From assembly GCF_020524905.1 (NCBI RefSeq), contig NZ_JAIVKI010000002.1, forward strand, positions 186,001-250,000: a DNA stretch of 64,000 nucleotides. The letters run 5' to 3'. The DNA is from Microbulbifer variabilis. Its GTDB lineage: Bacteria; Pseudomonadota; Gammaproteobacteria; Pseudomonadales; Cellvibrionaceae. The notes beneath the pieces are model-generated. The model saw only the letters and a program-made list of their open reading frames with translations. It ran no database searches and was not told where the DNA came from. Below, piece after piece: positions 18,285 to 26,727 of this stretch. Both the position numbers and the translations under genes were made by a program. Position 1 is the stretch's first letter; every line of letters starts with the position of its first letter.

Positions 18285-19967
18285 GTGATTGAGTTATTGA
18301 TACCCGCCCTATGCCTGTTGGCCTGTATAGCATCACTTTTACTGTTGCGACACCGTCGACGTGCCAAACCACTCGACTGTGGCCTGCAACTAGCCATTTG
18401 GTTCAGTGCCTGGATGCTCTGGCAGCCTCCGCCAATAATTCCTGCCGAGCACCATATCTCTGTCGATAGCAAAGCGCTGGCGAGCTCACATCCGCTAAAT
18501 CTCAAAGGGGTGGAAAGTATCTCTCTCAATGGCAAGCCACTCAGCCGCGACAACCTGCGAGACCTGGCACCGGTGCGCCTGGAGTTATCAAAGACCCAGT
18601 TATCGAATACCGGCTGGGAGTTCGACTGGCAGCGGCAAATTACCTTGGGGGGTTCTCTAAAGTTAAAGATTTACAGCAGACAACCACTGGCAGAAAACAC
18701 ACAAATTAGCCTGCTAAATCCCTACGGCCATATCGAGGAAAATCTTGAGCTGCATGCGGGAGAAAAAGTACAGGCACAACTCACCACCACGCCAAAACTT
18801 GCAGGTCCCCAGCTATACCGAGTACGAATTGAAAGCAAAGCTGGCGGGTCCCATTCAAATCCCTTACCCATTCTGGTGCGGGAACCGCTCCAGCCCAAAG
18901 TATTGCTTTGGCTCGCACGCCCTTCTTTCGAGACAGCCGCCCTTTCCCGCTGGTTACGTCAATCCGGCGTTCCAGCACAGGTGATGACTCAGTTGGCACC
19001 TAAAATTATAAGAAAAGAAACCCTGAATAGATTGCCATTTATCGAGTCTGCGGACTTACTTGTAGACGAGAGCCCCTTCGATTTAATAATTCTTGATAGT
19101 AGTTTGTGGCCACAATTTTCCATTGAGCAAAAGCATCGGCTCAACGCAATAGCCACAACAAAGTCACTATTGTGGTTGGTCAGTGACGATAGCTCTGAAG
19201 AGTTTCTCCAATACGCCGCTGCCCATTCCATGCCTCTACAAAAGGGAGAAGCTACCCAATTACATTCTGGCTTTGGCTACCAAAAAGCGAACAACCCGGG
19301 GACTCCCACATTGCGCAATCTTGGCTTTATAGCCGTGCAGCCCGGCTCCAGTGACTTCTTACTAGGAAATGGAGAAGTCCCTCTTTTCTGGGGGCGTTCG
19401 ACCGAAACTCAGCACCTGGGTTTTATCCTATTTAGCGACAGCCATCGTTGGCTAACAAGCGGCTTTACTGCGGAATTTGCCAGTTTGTGGAAATCCATTG
19501 TCGATTATCAACTCAAGTATTTGGGCAGCCAGCGGTCAGTAACTCTCTCCGATGAATTACCCCGTATACATGAACGCCTCACCCTGTGCAGCCCAAAATT
19601 TTCTAACCAGAGCCCATTCGTATTTAGCTCTCAAGCTGAGCCCCAACCTAGCGGCGGGACCGCTGTAGGCAGTAATACCCGGGGCCAGTGCTACAGCTTC
19701 TGGCCACAGAGTTCTGGCTGGCATCAGCTTAAGACGGATATAAAGGGTGAAGCGGCATTGGATTTCTATATTTTTGCCAAAGAGGACTGGCCCTTGTGGC
19801 AGCGATCTATAAATACCAAAGAAACTCGGCAAATGGCCACCGCACGTTTAGGACCAACAGCAAGTAATCACTCAAGCAAAATACCGCTTGAACGCCAGTG
19901 GCCGGCCCTGATTTTGCTATTACTAGTGTGCATTAGCTGGTGGCGGGAGCGCAGCCTAATTAAATAA
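18285..19967 (+). CDS. membrane-anchored protein of the MoxR operon, unknown function
   Basis: A 560-residue protein starting with GTG at 18285, 2 bases after the previous stop. It has N-terminal membrane segments (LLIPALCLLACIASLLLL and a second near 45-60), an extracytoplasmic part, and a C-terminal helix followed by a basic tail (WPALILLLLVCISWWRERSLIK). The middle (LLWLARPSFETAALSRWLRQSG, later DLIILDSSLWPQF) resembles the glutamine-amidotransferase-like domain often found in last genes of BatA/DUF58 operons. I cannot name a family with certainty. Confidence 0.65.
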   Translation: MIELLIPALCLLACIASLLLLRHRRRAKPLDCGLQLAIWFSAWMLWQPPPIIPAEHHISVDSKALASSHPLNLKGVESISLNGKPLSRDNLRDLAPVRLELSKTQLSNTGWEFDWQRQITLGGSLKLKIYSRQPLAENTQISLLNPYGHIEENLELHAGEKVQAQLTTTPKLAGPQLYRVRIESKAGGSHSNPLPILVREPLQPKVLLWLARPSFETAALSRWLRQSGVPAQVMTQLAPKIIRKETLNRLPFIESADLLVDESPFDLIILDSSLWPQFSIEQKHRLNAIATTKSLLWLVSDDSSEEFLQYAAAHSMPLQKGEATQLHSGFGYQKANNPGTPTLRNLGFIAVQPGSSDFLLGNGEVPLFWGRSTETQHLGFILFSDSHRWLTSGFTAEFASLWKSIVDYQLKYLGSQRSVTLSDELPRIHERLTLCSPKFSNQSPFVFSSQAEPQPSGGTAVGSNTRGQCYSFWPQSSGWHQLKTDIKGEAALDFYIFAKEDWPLWQRSINTKETRQMATARLGPTASNHSSKIPLERQWPALILLLLVCISWWRERSLIK

Positions 19968-19971
19968 ATCA

Positions 19972-20532
19972 CTATCTTGAGGACTGCGCCGAAGGTTTAT
20001 TACCCGGCTGTGCTTCCTGCTTGGGGAATATCAGCTGATCGACGGGATATCCCATCGCCTTAGCCTTCTGCAAAAACTGCTCCAGCACATCCTTTGGCAT
20101 AGTCGGAGTGCGGGACAGTATCCACAAATAGGATTTGTTATAGCCGGATACCATCGCATATTGATAGTCATCCGACAGGGCGATAACGATATAGGAAGAA
20201 TAGAAAGGTCCAAAAAAAGAGACTTTCAAATGGCCAACATCCTTGGGACCGACAAACTCAGCCTTCCCTTCCACAAGCTGCCAGGCATCGCGCCCTTGCG
20301 AATAGCCGGTATTGACCACCGCGACAGACCCATCGGGGTTGAGGCTGTAATCCGCAGTTACCAATGTCAGGCCCCGCTCAAAGGAATGATCCAGGCGAGC
20401 AATCTCATACCAATGGCCTAAATAACGCTGTAGTTGGAAATTTTGTACTGGCTCTACCCCCTCCGGTACCCGTGTGCAGGCTCCCAGCCATAGGAAGGAA
20501 AATAGCAATAATCCCAACGAAAACAGCTTCAT
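19972..20532 (-). CDS. blc: outer-membrane lipocalin Blc
   Basis: A 186-residue bacterial lipocalin. The signal peptide ends in the lipobox LGAC, so it is a lipoprotein. The lipocalin GxW motif (LGHWYEIARLDHSFERG) and the later motifs (ADYSLNPDGSV, WLVEGKAEF-like, YLWILSRTPTMP) are in place. Blc proteins bind lysophospholipids and help maintain the envelope under stress. It ends 4 bases from the convergent MoxR operon end. Confidence 0.9.
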   Translation of the reverse strand: MKLFSLGLLLFSFLWLGACTRVPEGVEPVQNFQLQRYLGHWYEIARLDHSFERGLTLVTADYSLNPDGSVAVVNTGYSQGRDAWQLVEGKAEFVGPKDVGHLKVSFFGPFYSSYIVIALSDDYQYAMVSGYNKSYLWILSRTPTMPKDVLEQFLQKAKAMGYPVDQLIFPKQEAQPGNKPSAQSSR

Positions 20533-20624
20533 TTAGCGACTCCCAGCAAATCCGCCCGCGAATCAGGATAAAAGACAGGTGTTTCACAAGGTCAGGATAG
20601 TTTCCATCATGGGTATTTCCCCCA

Positions 20625-20650
20625 TAAAAAAACCACCGCGAGGGTGGTTT
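20625..20650 (-). terminator. rho-independent terminator of fpr
   Basis: AACCACC-CTCGC-GGTGGTT stem on the minus strand followed by a run of T, about 22 bp after the fpr stop codon. Confidence 0.85.
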
Positions 20651-20672
20651 CTTTAACATTGGACAGACCAAC

Positions 20673-21449
20673 TTATTTTTCTACGAAAGCACGCTCGATC
20701 ACATACTCATGAGGCACACCTGCACGTGTTTCCTTGAATCCCCAGTCATCTAGGATATTGGTGAGATCCTTCAACATCGCCGGGCTACCGCACAACATAA
20801 AGCGGTCATCTTCAACATTCGGCTTTGGCAAACCCAAATCTGTGAAGAGCTTGCCAGACAACATCAGGTCGGTCAGGCGTCCGGTATTGCGATAGGGCTC
20901 ACGGGTCACAGTCGGATAGTAGAGCAATTGCTCGCGTACCATTTCGCCAAAGTACTCGTGCTCCGGCAACTCATTCTCAATATGCTCCTGATAGGCCAGC
21001 TCGGAAACATAGCGAACACCGTGGGTAAGTATCACCTGGTCAAAGCGTTCGTAGACAGTGGGGTCTTTGATAATGCTCATGAAAGGTGCCAAACCAGTAC
21101 CCGTAGACAGCAACCAAAGGCGCTTGCCGGGTAGCAAGTGATCCGCAACCAAAGTTCCGGTGGGCTTCTGGCTCACGTAGATCTCATCGCCCGGCACAAT
21201 CTTCTGCAGGCGGGATGTCAGGGGACCATCGGGTACCTTGATGCTGAAGAATTCCAGCTCATCCTCGTAATTTGCGCTGGCAATGGAGTAGGCGCGCAGT
21301 AATGGGCGACCATTGTCCTGCTGCAGACCGATCATTGTGAAATGTCCGTTCTCAAAGCGAAAACCCGAATCCCGGGTGGTCTTAAAGCTAAACAGGGTGT
21401 CGTTCCAATGATGGACTTCCAACACCTTCTCTATATTCAATTTGGACAT
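20673..21449 (-). CDS. fpr: ferredoxin/flavodoxin-NADP reductase
   Basis: A 258-residue FAD enzyme that moves electrons between NADPH and ferredoxin or flavodoxin. FAD-binding motif RAYSIAS is at about residues 50-56, the NADP site STGTGLAPF at about 110, and the C-terminus ends VIERAFVEK, typical of the bacterial subclass I/II Fpr of Pseudomonas and Azotobacter. The ATG at 21449 gives the usual family length; a longer frame to 21518 adds residues without likeness. It is divergent from a LysR-type regulator gene, the same arrangement as fpr and finR in Pseudomonas, where FinR activates fpr under oxidative stress. Confidence 0.92.
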   Translation of the reverse strand: MSKLNIEKVLEVHHWNDTLFSFKTTRDSGFRFENGHFTMIGLQQDNGRPLLRAYSIASANYEDELEFFSIKVPDGPLTSRLQKIVPGDEIYVSQKPTGTLVADHLLPGKRLWLLSTGTGLAPFMSIIKDPTVYERFDQVILTHGVRYVSELAYQEHIENELPEHEYFGEMVREQLLYYPTVTREPYRNTGRLTDLMLSGKLFTDLGLPKPNVEDDRFMLCGSPAMLKDLTNILDDWGFKETRAGVPHEYVIERAFVEK

Positions 21450-21573
21450 AAACTTAAAACCGGTTATTCCACGAGTCTCTTGATAGTTGAATTTTAGCCC
21501 TGGAAGATCTATTGGCAAAGTGGGATATTTCGATATTCCTTATCTATTTTAACGATCAAGTGGAGATTTCCCT

Positions 21574-22461
21574 TTGCGCTATACCTTGCGCCAACTGGAG
21601 GTGTTCTTGGCCTGTGCCCACCACGAGAATGTGAGCCGTGCAGCCGAGAGCCTGAGCATGTCACAATCTGCCGCCTCCACCGCCCTAAAAGAGTTTGAAC
21701 AACAGTTTGAGCTGCGCCTGTTTGAGCGCACCGGCAAGCGCTTGCGCCTGAATGAGCTGGGTAGGCAACTATGGCCTAGGGCGGAAGAGCTGCTGGAACG
21801 GGCACAGGAACTGGAACAGAGCCTGGCCAGTCATCGAGATCTGGGGCGACTAAAAATTGGCGCAACCCTAACCATTGGCAATTACCTGGCTGCGAACGTA
21901 ATGGCGCGCTACATGGAGGAGCAACCCGGCACACGCGTGGAGCTGGAGGTCGCCAATACCTCGGCAATAACAGAGCGGGTGCTCAACTTTGAGTTAGACC
22001 TTGGGCTTATTGAGGGCGAATTTAACCACCCGGATCTGGAAATGATTCCCTGGCGCAGCGACGAACTGGTCGTCTTTTGTGCCCCCTCTCATCCCCTGGC
22101 CAAGCGCAAGCGCCTGACAGACAGAGATCTGCTCAAAGCCACCTGGATTACCCGGGAACCCGGTTCTGGCACACGCCAGACTTTTGAGCGAGCAATGGTC
22201 GGATTACTTCCAAACCTCCATATTTTGTTGGAACTGCAGCATACAGAGGCAATTAAGCGAGCCGTGGAAGCTGGGCTCGGCATCAGCTGCCTATCCAGGG
22301 TCTCTTTAGCCGACGCTCTTAAGCGGGGGTCATTGATCGAATTGCCGGTAACACAAAGAGATTTCCATAGAGAGTTTTACTTCGCCCTGCATCGGCAAAA
22401 ATATAGGAGTGCGGGGATTGAGCGGTGGCTGGAGTTATGTCAATCAATCGGAAACAATTAA
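21574..22461 (+). CDS. LysR-type regulator, FinR-like by context
   Basis: A 295-residue LysR-type transcription factor with a winged-helix domain at residues 1-60 (SRAAESLSMSQSAASTALKEFE) and a periplasmic-binding-protein-like effector domain after about 90. The start codon is TTG at 21574, with GGAG 8 bases upstream. The 124-bp divergent gap to fpr would hold the shared operator. The Pseudomonas FinR-fpr pair has the same arrangement; the specific name is inferred from that. Confidence 0.85.
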   Translation: MRYTLRQLEVFLACAHHENVSRAAESLSMSQSAASTALKEFEQQFELRLFERTGKRLRLNELGRQLWPRAEELLERAQELEQSLASHRDLGRLKIGATLTIGNYLAANVMARYMEEQPGTRVELEVANTSAITERVLNFELDLGLIEGEFNHPDLEMIPWRSDELVVFCAPSHPLAKRKRLTDRDLLKATWITREPGSGTRQTFERAMVGLLPNLHILLELQHTEAIKRAVEAGLGISCLSRVSLADALKRGSLIELPVTQRDFHREFYFALHRQKYRSAGIERWLELCQSIGNN

Positions 22462-22767
22462 ATGAATCCCTTTAAAGTGTTTAGTTCTTCCAAAGGCTAC
22501 AATATGAACTGCTTAAAATTTTGCTTTTGACGGCAACATACATCTGTCTCAATGTCGAGAAAATTTAAGATGACTGATGGGTAAAAAATGAATATTGAGT
22601 CCCTTTATCTTACTTTTCGACAAAGAGATTACCTACTCTAAAGTTCGTCTAACCACTATTTTCAGGCTGTTTTATCTGGTAAATTATCGCGCATAAAAAA
22701 TCGACAATTTATCAATTTGGCTACCTCTGTATACTTCCCAGCAGTTGTAGTATTCCTTTGAGGCTAT
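22462..22767. other. AT-rich intergenic stretch
   Basis: About 300 bp without a supportable gene on either strand. It is clearly more AT-rich than the fpr region before it and marks the start of the AT-rich tract that continues through the aryl polyene cluster. Confidence 0.6.
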
Positions 22768-23265
22768 ATGAATATCAGCAGATTTAAAGTCGTACTAGCT
22801 GGTACAATTTTAGGTATTTCATCTTTAGCAATGGCAAAAGATGTCGTTAAGGTCAATTCAGCAGCGCACTATCATGATGAGAAAGTAATTGCTGCCAATA
22901 TACTTAGTGAATGCCCGGATCTAGGTTCACAGTTTTCTAATTCAGCTCAGAAGTTTCTTAGTAAATATGGCTACTATATCTCCTCAACGCCTGAACTAGA
23001 TCTTCAGTCAGAAGGCTATAGCCTCAAACTAAGCATTCTCAATGCCCAGAGCTCTGGTAACGCTTGGTTAGGGCATCGGAAATCGGTATCAATTGAAGCT
23101 GAGCTTTACAATAACGGAATATTAGTAGATAGCTTTAATAATACCAGGAATTCTAGTGGCGGATTTGGTGCAAATTTTAAAAATTCTTGCCAAGTTCTCC
23201 AACGTTGCGTTCATACACTTGGTAATGATGTAGCCAAGTGGATGAAGGAAAATCACGAAATTTAA
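22768..23265 (+). CDS. secreted protein of unknown function
   Basis: A 165-residue protein with a clear signal peptide (RFKVVLAGTILGISSLAMAKD). The mature part contains three cysteines (near residues 49, 149 and 154) and a segment AYLNNGI-like (AELYNNGILVDSFNNTRNSSGGFG). This resembles small periplasmic proteins that handle or mimic lipoprotein DUFs, but I do not recognise a family. It is followed 27 bp later by a small lipoprotein gene, with which it likely forms an operon. Confidence 0.65.
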   Translation: MNISRFKVVLAGTILGISSLAMAKDVVKVNSAAHYHDEKVIAANILSECPDLGSQFSNSAQKFLSKYGYYISSTPELDLQSEGYSLKLSILNAQSSGNAWLGHRKSVSIEAELYNNGILVDSFNNTRNSSGGFGANFKNSCQVLQRCVHTLGNDVAKWMKENHEI

Positions 23266-23292
23266 TCTTAAAACTACCAACAAGAAATTTAA

Positions 23293-23691
23293 ATGAAAAA
23301 TTTTAAGAAAATATTCTTCTCTGCGGCTTTTGTATTAACTCTCGCTGGTTGCACCAGTAACCCGGTCATGAACATACAAGAAAGAAGTATTCCTGACCGT
23401 CTTGATGGTTCTGCCCAAACTCAGGACACCATTAAAAAATCAATTATCGCGGGATGTATTGCAAGAAATTGGATTTGTCGCGAGGTCGCTCCAGGACAAA
23501 TAACAGCTTCAATTAATGTTCGCAAACATCATGCTGAAGCAGATATAAAATACGATATGGATAGTTATAGTATTACTTATAAAGATAGCGACATGCTGGA
23601 TTATAGCGAAAAATATTACACTATCCATAGAAACTATAATCGCTGGGTAAGAAATTTAAATGATGCGATTATTAAAGAACTATCCATCTAA
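23293..23691 (+). CDS. small lipoprotein of unknown function
   Basis: A 132-residue lipoprotein with lipobox LAGC at about residue 19. The mature part has IIAGCIARNWICREVAPGQITASINVR followed by a Tyr-rich strand pattern and IHRNYNRWVRNLN near the end. This pattern recurs in small lipoproteins of many proteobacteria that have no described role. It shares a transcript with the preceding secreted protein gene and ends at a strong hairpin. Confidence 0.7.
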   Translation: MKNFKKIFFSAAFVLTLAGCTSNPVMNIQERSIPDRLDGSAQTQDTIKKSIIAGCIARNWICREVAPGQITASINVRKHHAEADIKYDMDSYSITYKDSDMLDYSEKYYTIHRNYNRWVRNLNDAIIKELSI

Positions 23692-23694
23692 ATA

Positions 23695-23734
23695 AATATT
23701 TCCCCGGTAACATTTACATTACCGGGGAAATATT
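23695..23734. terminator. bidirectional terminator
   Basis: A perfect 16-bp inverted repeat (core TTTCCCCGGTAA / TTACCGGGGAAA, 8-base loop) flanked by T/A-rich ends lies between the convergent lipoprotein and PagL-like genes. Confidence 0.85.
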
Positions 23735-23750
23735 CACCCGAGTCAAACTG

Positions 23751-24284
23751 TTAAATTTTCACTCCGAAATTTATGACGAATGGCATATCGATACCATCAT
23801 TATCATCAAACAGGTTAGCATTAGAGAAATGCTTCCAAGAAACCATGAGTACCAAATCTTCCTTACTTTTCCAGTTTATTCTTGCCCCATACCCCACTTG
23901 TGCCTGGAAAGAAAAATTATTGTCTTGTCTACGATTACCTAACTGATTGCTTGAAATATAACTAGGTCCCAGTGCTCGTACAAAAAAATAGGGTTGTCCC
24001 CAACTCCTTTGTCGAGGATATAGATTTAATTGAGGATAAATAGAAAAGGCTCTTAGATGTTTACTCTCTTCGGCATCCGTACTTACTTCAGTGTAACTTA
24101 CACCTATATCAATATGCTGCCGATAACTTTTCTCAAACGTTTTAAATGAGTAATCTACACCAAAGGTTTTGTTATTTTGCTTGGAATCGGGCTGTGGTCC
24201 ACCACCAAGACTCAACAAAAATTCACCAGCGGAAACAGGCTGAGCCAAGAAGATTATCGAAATTACAGCCAGTATCCACTTCAT
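23751..24284 (-). CDS. PagL-like lipid A 3-O-deacylase
   Basis: A 177-residue outer-membrane beta-barrel with signal peptide (cleavage after VSAG) and alternating strands. The C-terminal block KHFSNANLFDDNDGID matches the active-site block of PagL, in which His and Ser separated by one residue form the catalytic pair; here they are His152 and Ser154. The third triad member in Pseudomonas PagL is a glutamate 14 residues after the His; here that place is Asp166. PagL removes an acyl chain from lipid A in the outer membrane. It is convergent with the small lipoprotein gene and just outside the aryl polyene cluster. Confidence 0.75.
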   Translation of the reverse strand: MKWILAVISIIFLAQPVSAGEFLLSLGGGPQPDSKQNNKTFGVDYSFKTFEKSYRQHIDIGVSYTEVSTDAEESKHLRAFSIYPQLNLYPRQRSWGQPYFFVRALGPSYISSNQLGNRRQDNNFSFQAQVGYGARINWKSKEDLVLMVSWKHFSNANLFDDNDGIDMPFVINFGVKI

Positions 24285-24320
24285 CTGCTATCCCTTATTT
24301 AAAGTTCTATTATCTATTAA

Positions 24321-25547
24321 TTAAGTACTTCGTTTAAAGATAAGCGAAGTATTTATTCCACCAAAAGCGAAATTATTACTCATGACATATTCTGTATCGA
24401 TATGCTTGCCAAGCCCTTGGATATATTCCAAGTCGGCACAATCAGAGTCAACCTCTGCCAAATTCATTGTGGGATGGAACCAACCATTGCGCATCATCTG
24501 GATACTTGTCCAAGCTTCCAAAGCGCCGCAGGCGCCTAGAGTATGGCCGGTATAACTTTTGAGGGAACTGATAGGCACAGCACGACCAAACGCATTGCGA
24601 GTCGCATGGCTCTCGGCGATATCTCCTCGATCCGTGGCAGTACCATGTGCACTGACATAACCAATCTCATTAGCATCTACACCAGATTGAGCTATTGCTT
24701 GCTCCAGAGCTACTTGCATAGTCGCCGACTGAGGTTGGGTAACATGGCTACCATCGGAGTTGGTCCCAAAGCCAACAACTTCCGCATAAATTTTCGCTCC
24801 ACGTGCAACAGCGTGTTCATACTCCTCCAGAATCAGTGTGCCAGCGCCTTCTCCGATCACCAATCCATCCCGGTTTCGATCAAAGGGACGTGGAGTGGCT
24901 TCAGGTGTATCATTTTTTGTTGAGGTAGCATAAAGGGTATCGAATACCGCTGCCTCTGTTGCACACAGCTCCTCTGCGCCACCAGCGACCATAATGGTCT
25001 GGCTACCATTGCGGATCGCCTCGTAGGCATACCCAATTCCCTGACTACCAGAAGTACAAGCGGAGCTAGTGGTATAAACCCGCCCACATAAGCCAAAAAA
25101 TACTCCGATATTGACCGCAGCCGTGTGAGACATCATTTTTATATAGCTGGTGGCATTCAGCCCATCAGTACGATGATTTAGTAGCATATTGCCGAAGTCA
25201 GCGATTGCAGCTGGAGTTCCCGCAGAAGAACCATAGGCGACACCGGCAGCGCCACTTTTGAGAATTGGATCATCCAGTAATCCAGCATCCTGAAGAGCAA
25301 TCTCACTCGCGCAAACTGCCATTAATGAAACACGTCCCATACTTCGAACGCGTTTGCGGTTATAATGAGATGGCTTTTCAAAGTCTTTTACTGGGGCACC
25401 AAGACGAGTTTCAAGTCCTTCATACTTGTCCCAGTCTTCCATATAAACAATTCCAGAACGACGGCTCTGCAAAGACTCACTAACCGACCCCCAATCTTGG
25501 CCGATTGGAGATATTCCGGCCATTCCTGTAACAACAACACGCTTCAT
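24321..25547 (-). CDS. apeR: aryl polyene beta-ketoacyl-ACP synthase
   Basis: A 408-residue FabF-type ketosynthase, last gene of the aryl polyene operon. Active-site Cys is in TTSSACTSGSQG; the two catalytic His are in SAHGTATDRGD and KSYTGHTLGACGALEAW. In studied clusters ApeR is a homodimeric KS that complements the ApeO/ApeC pair. The gene shares one base with the end of the KR gene, so the last four genes (KS, DH, KR, KS) are translationally close. Confidence 0.9.
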   Translation of the reverse strand: MKRVVVTGMAGISPIGQDWGSVSESLQSRRSGIVYMEDWDKYEGLETRLGAPVKDFEKPSHYNRKRVRSMGRVSLMAVCASEIALQDAGLLDDPILKSGAAGVAYGSSAGTPAAIADFGNMLLNHRTDGLNATSYIKMMSHTAAVNIGVFFGLCGRVYTTSSACTSGSQGIGYAYEAIRNGSQTIMVAGGAEELCATEAAVFDTLYATSTKNDTPEATPRPFDRNRDGLVIGEGAGTLILEEYEHAVARGAKIYAEVVGFGTNSDGSHVTQPQSATMQVALEQAIAQSGVDANEIGYVSAHGTATDRGDIAESHATRNAFGRAVPISSLKSYTGHTLGACGALEAWTSIQMMRNGWFHPTMNLAEVDSDCADLEYIQGLGKHIDTEYVMSNNFAFGGINTSLIFKRST

Positions 25548-26275
25548 TAGCAGAGACCACCATTTACGGAAATAACTTGACGGGTAATGTAAGCAGCTCG
25601 TTCATGCATCAAAAAGGCTACAGTCGCTGCGACTTCTTCAGGCTTACCCATTCTGCGGGCAGGTACCATTTTTAATATGTCTTCAACGGGCAAGTCTTCA
25701 TCCAGCATGTCGGTATCAATAAGGCCCGGAGCAACACAATTTACAGTTATTTTTCGCTTAGCCAGCTCCAGCGCGAGCGCTTTACTCGCACCAATCAAGC
25801 CAGCTTTAGATGCGGAATAATTTACCTGTCCCCGGTTTCCCGCGATACCAGATACCGAAGTCATCACAACAATTCGACCGGGAGCACGGCGTCTAACCAG
25901 CGGCATGGTCAGGGGATGTAAGACGTTGTAGAAGCCATCCAGATTGGTGTGTACGACGGAATCCCAATCCTCGGCAGGCATTGCGGGAAAAGCGTTGTCA
26001 GCAGTTACACCTGCATTGCACACAACCCCGTAGTAACAGCCGTGAGCCTCAATATCTTCCAGCAAAATATCTCTGGCCTGGTTCCGATCAGAAATATCAA
26101 ACTGCAGAATTCTGCTTCTCTGTCCTAACTTAGTAATTTCCTTTGCGACCTCTTCGGCTTGGTCACTTCGGCTGCGACAATGTAAAACGATGTTGTAGCC
26201 ATCTTCTGCCAGCTGAAGTGCAATTGCCCGACCTATGCCACGGCTTGAGCCCGTAACTAAAATCCACTCAGACAT
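25547..26275 (-). CDS. apeQ: aryl polyene 3-ketoacyl-ACP reductase
   Basis: A 242-residue short-chain dehydrogenase of the FabG type. The NADP site is TGSSRGIGRAIA, and the catalytic Ser-Tyr-Lys are in TSVSGIAG and YSASKAG. It reduces the keto group after each extension of the polyene chain. It starts right after the dehydratase stop and overlaps the KS start by one base. Confidence 0.92.
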   Translation of the reverse strand: MSEWILVTGSSRGIGRAIALQLAEDGYNIVLHCRSRSDQAEEVAKEITKLGQRSRILQFDISDRNQARDILLEDIEAHGCYYGVVCNAGVTADNAFPAMPAEDWDSVVHTNLDGFYNVLHPLTMPLVRRRAPGRIVVMTSVSGIAGNRGQVNYSASKAGLIGASKALALELAKRKITVNCVAPGLIDTDMLDEDLPVEDILKMVPARRMGKPEEVAATVAFLMHERAAYITRQVISVNGGLC

Positions 26276-26722
26276 TTAATTTCTACCTTTCAAATACTGT
26301 TCAACATTATCGGGTTGAAATACATTTAACCGTGCAGTTTGCTCGATAGCGGGCCCCGTTATTTCACACTCAAATGTCGCCATGCCATTCTCAGCCTGCA
26401 GCAGACGCTGGACATTAATTGTCAATTCTTCACCACAGCGATAACTTTCAACATTAGATAAAAATTTACGGGTACCCAATAGAAAGCCCAGGCGAACCTC
26501 TTCACCTCGTTCCTTCGCGTGGTAGCCGGAAAATGCCGCTATTGTCTGGGCCATATACTCAATTCCCACATAGGCGGGAACATGGCCATTGCGAGAAAAA
26601 ATTCCGTCATCTCGAACCCGCAATTTTGCCTGTAGTTGTTCCTCACCTACTGACACTACTTCATCGAGAAGTGACATATTTCCACTATGTGGAACTAATT
26701 CTTCAGCAATATATTTTTGCAC
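26276..26722 (-). CDS. apeP: aryl polyene dehydratase subunit (hot-dog fold)
   Basis: A 148-residue hot-dog protein of the ApeP type. It contains the FabA/FabZ-like central helix region (VGIEYMAQTIAAFSGYH) and the GFLLGTRKF strand. In studied systems ApeP pairs with ApeI to form an active heterodimeric dehydratase. Here the ApeI-like domain is at the C-terminus of the AMP-ligase (36176-37882). Confidence 0.85.
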   Translation of the reverse strand: MQKYIAEELVPHSGNMSLLDEVVSVGEEQLQAKLRVRDDGIFSRNGHVPAYVGIEYMAQTIAAFSGYHAKERGEEVRLGFLLGTRKFLSNVESYRCGEELTINVQRLLQAENGMATFECEITGPAIEQTARLNVFQPDNVEQYLKGRN

Positions 26723-26727
26723 GTATT

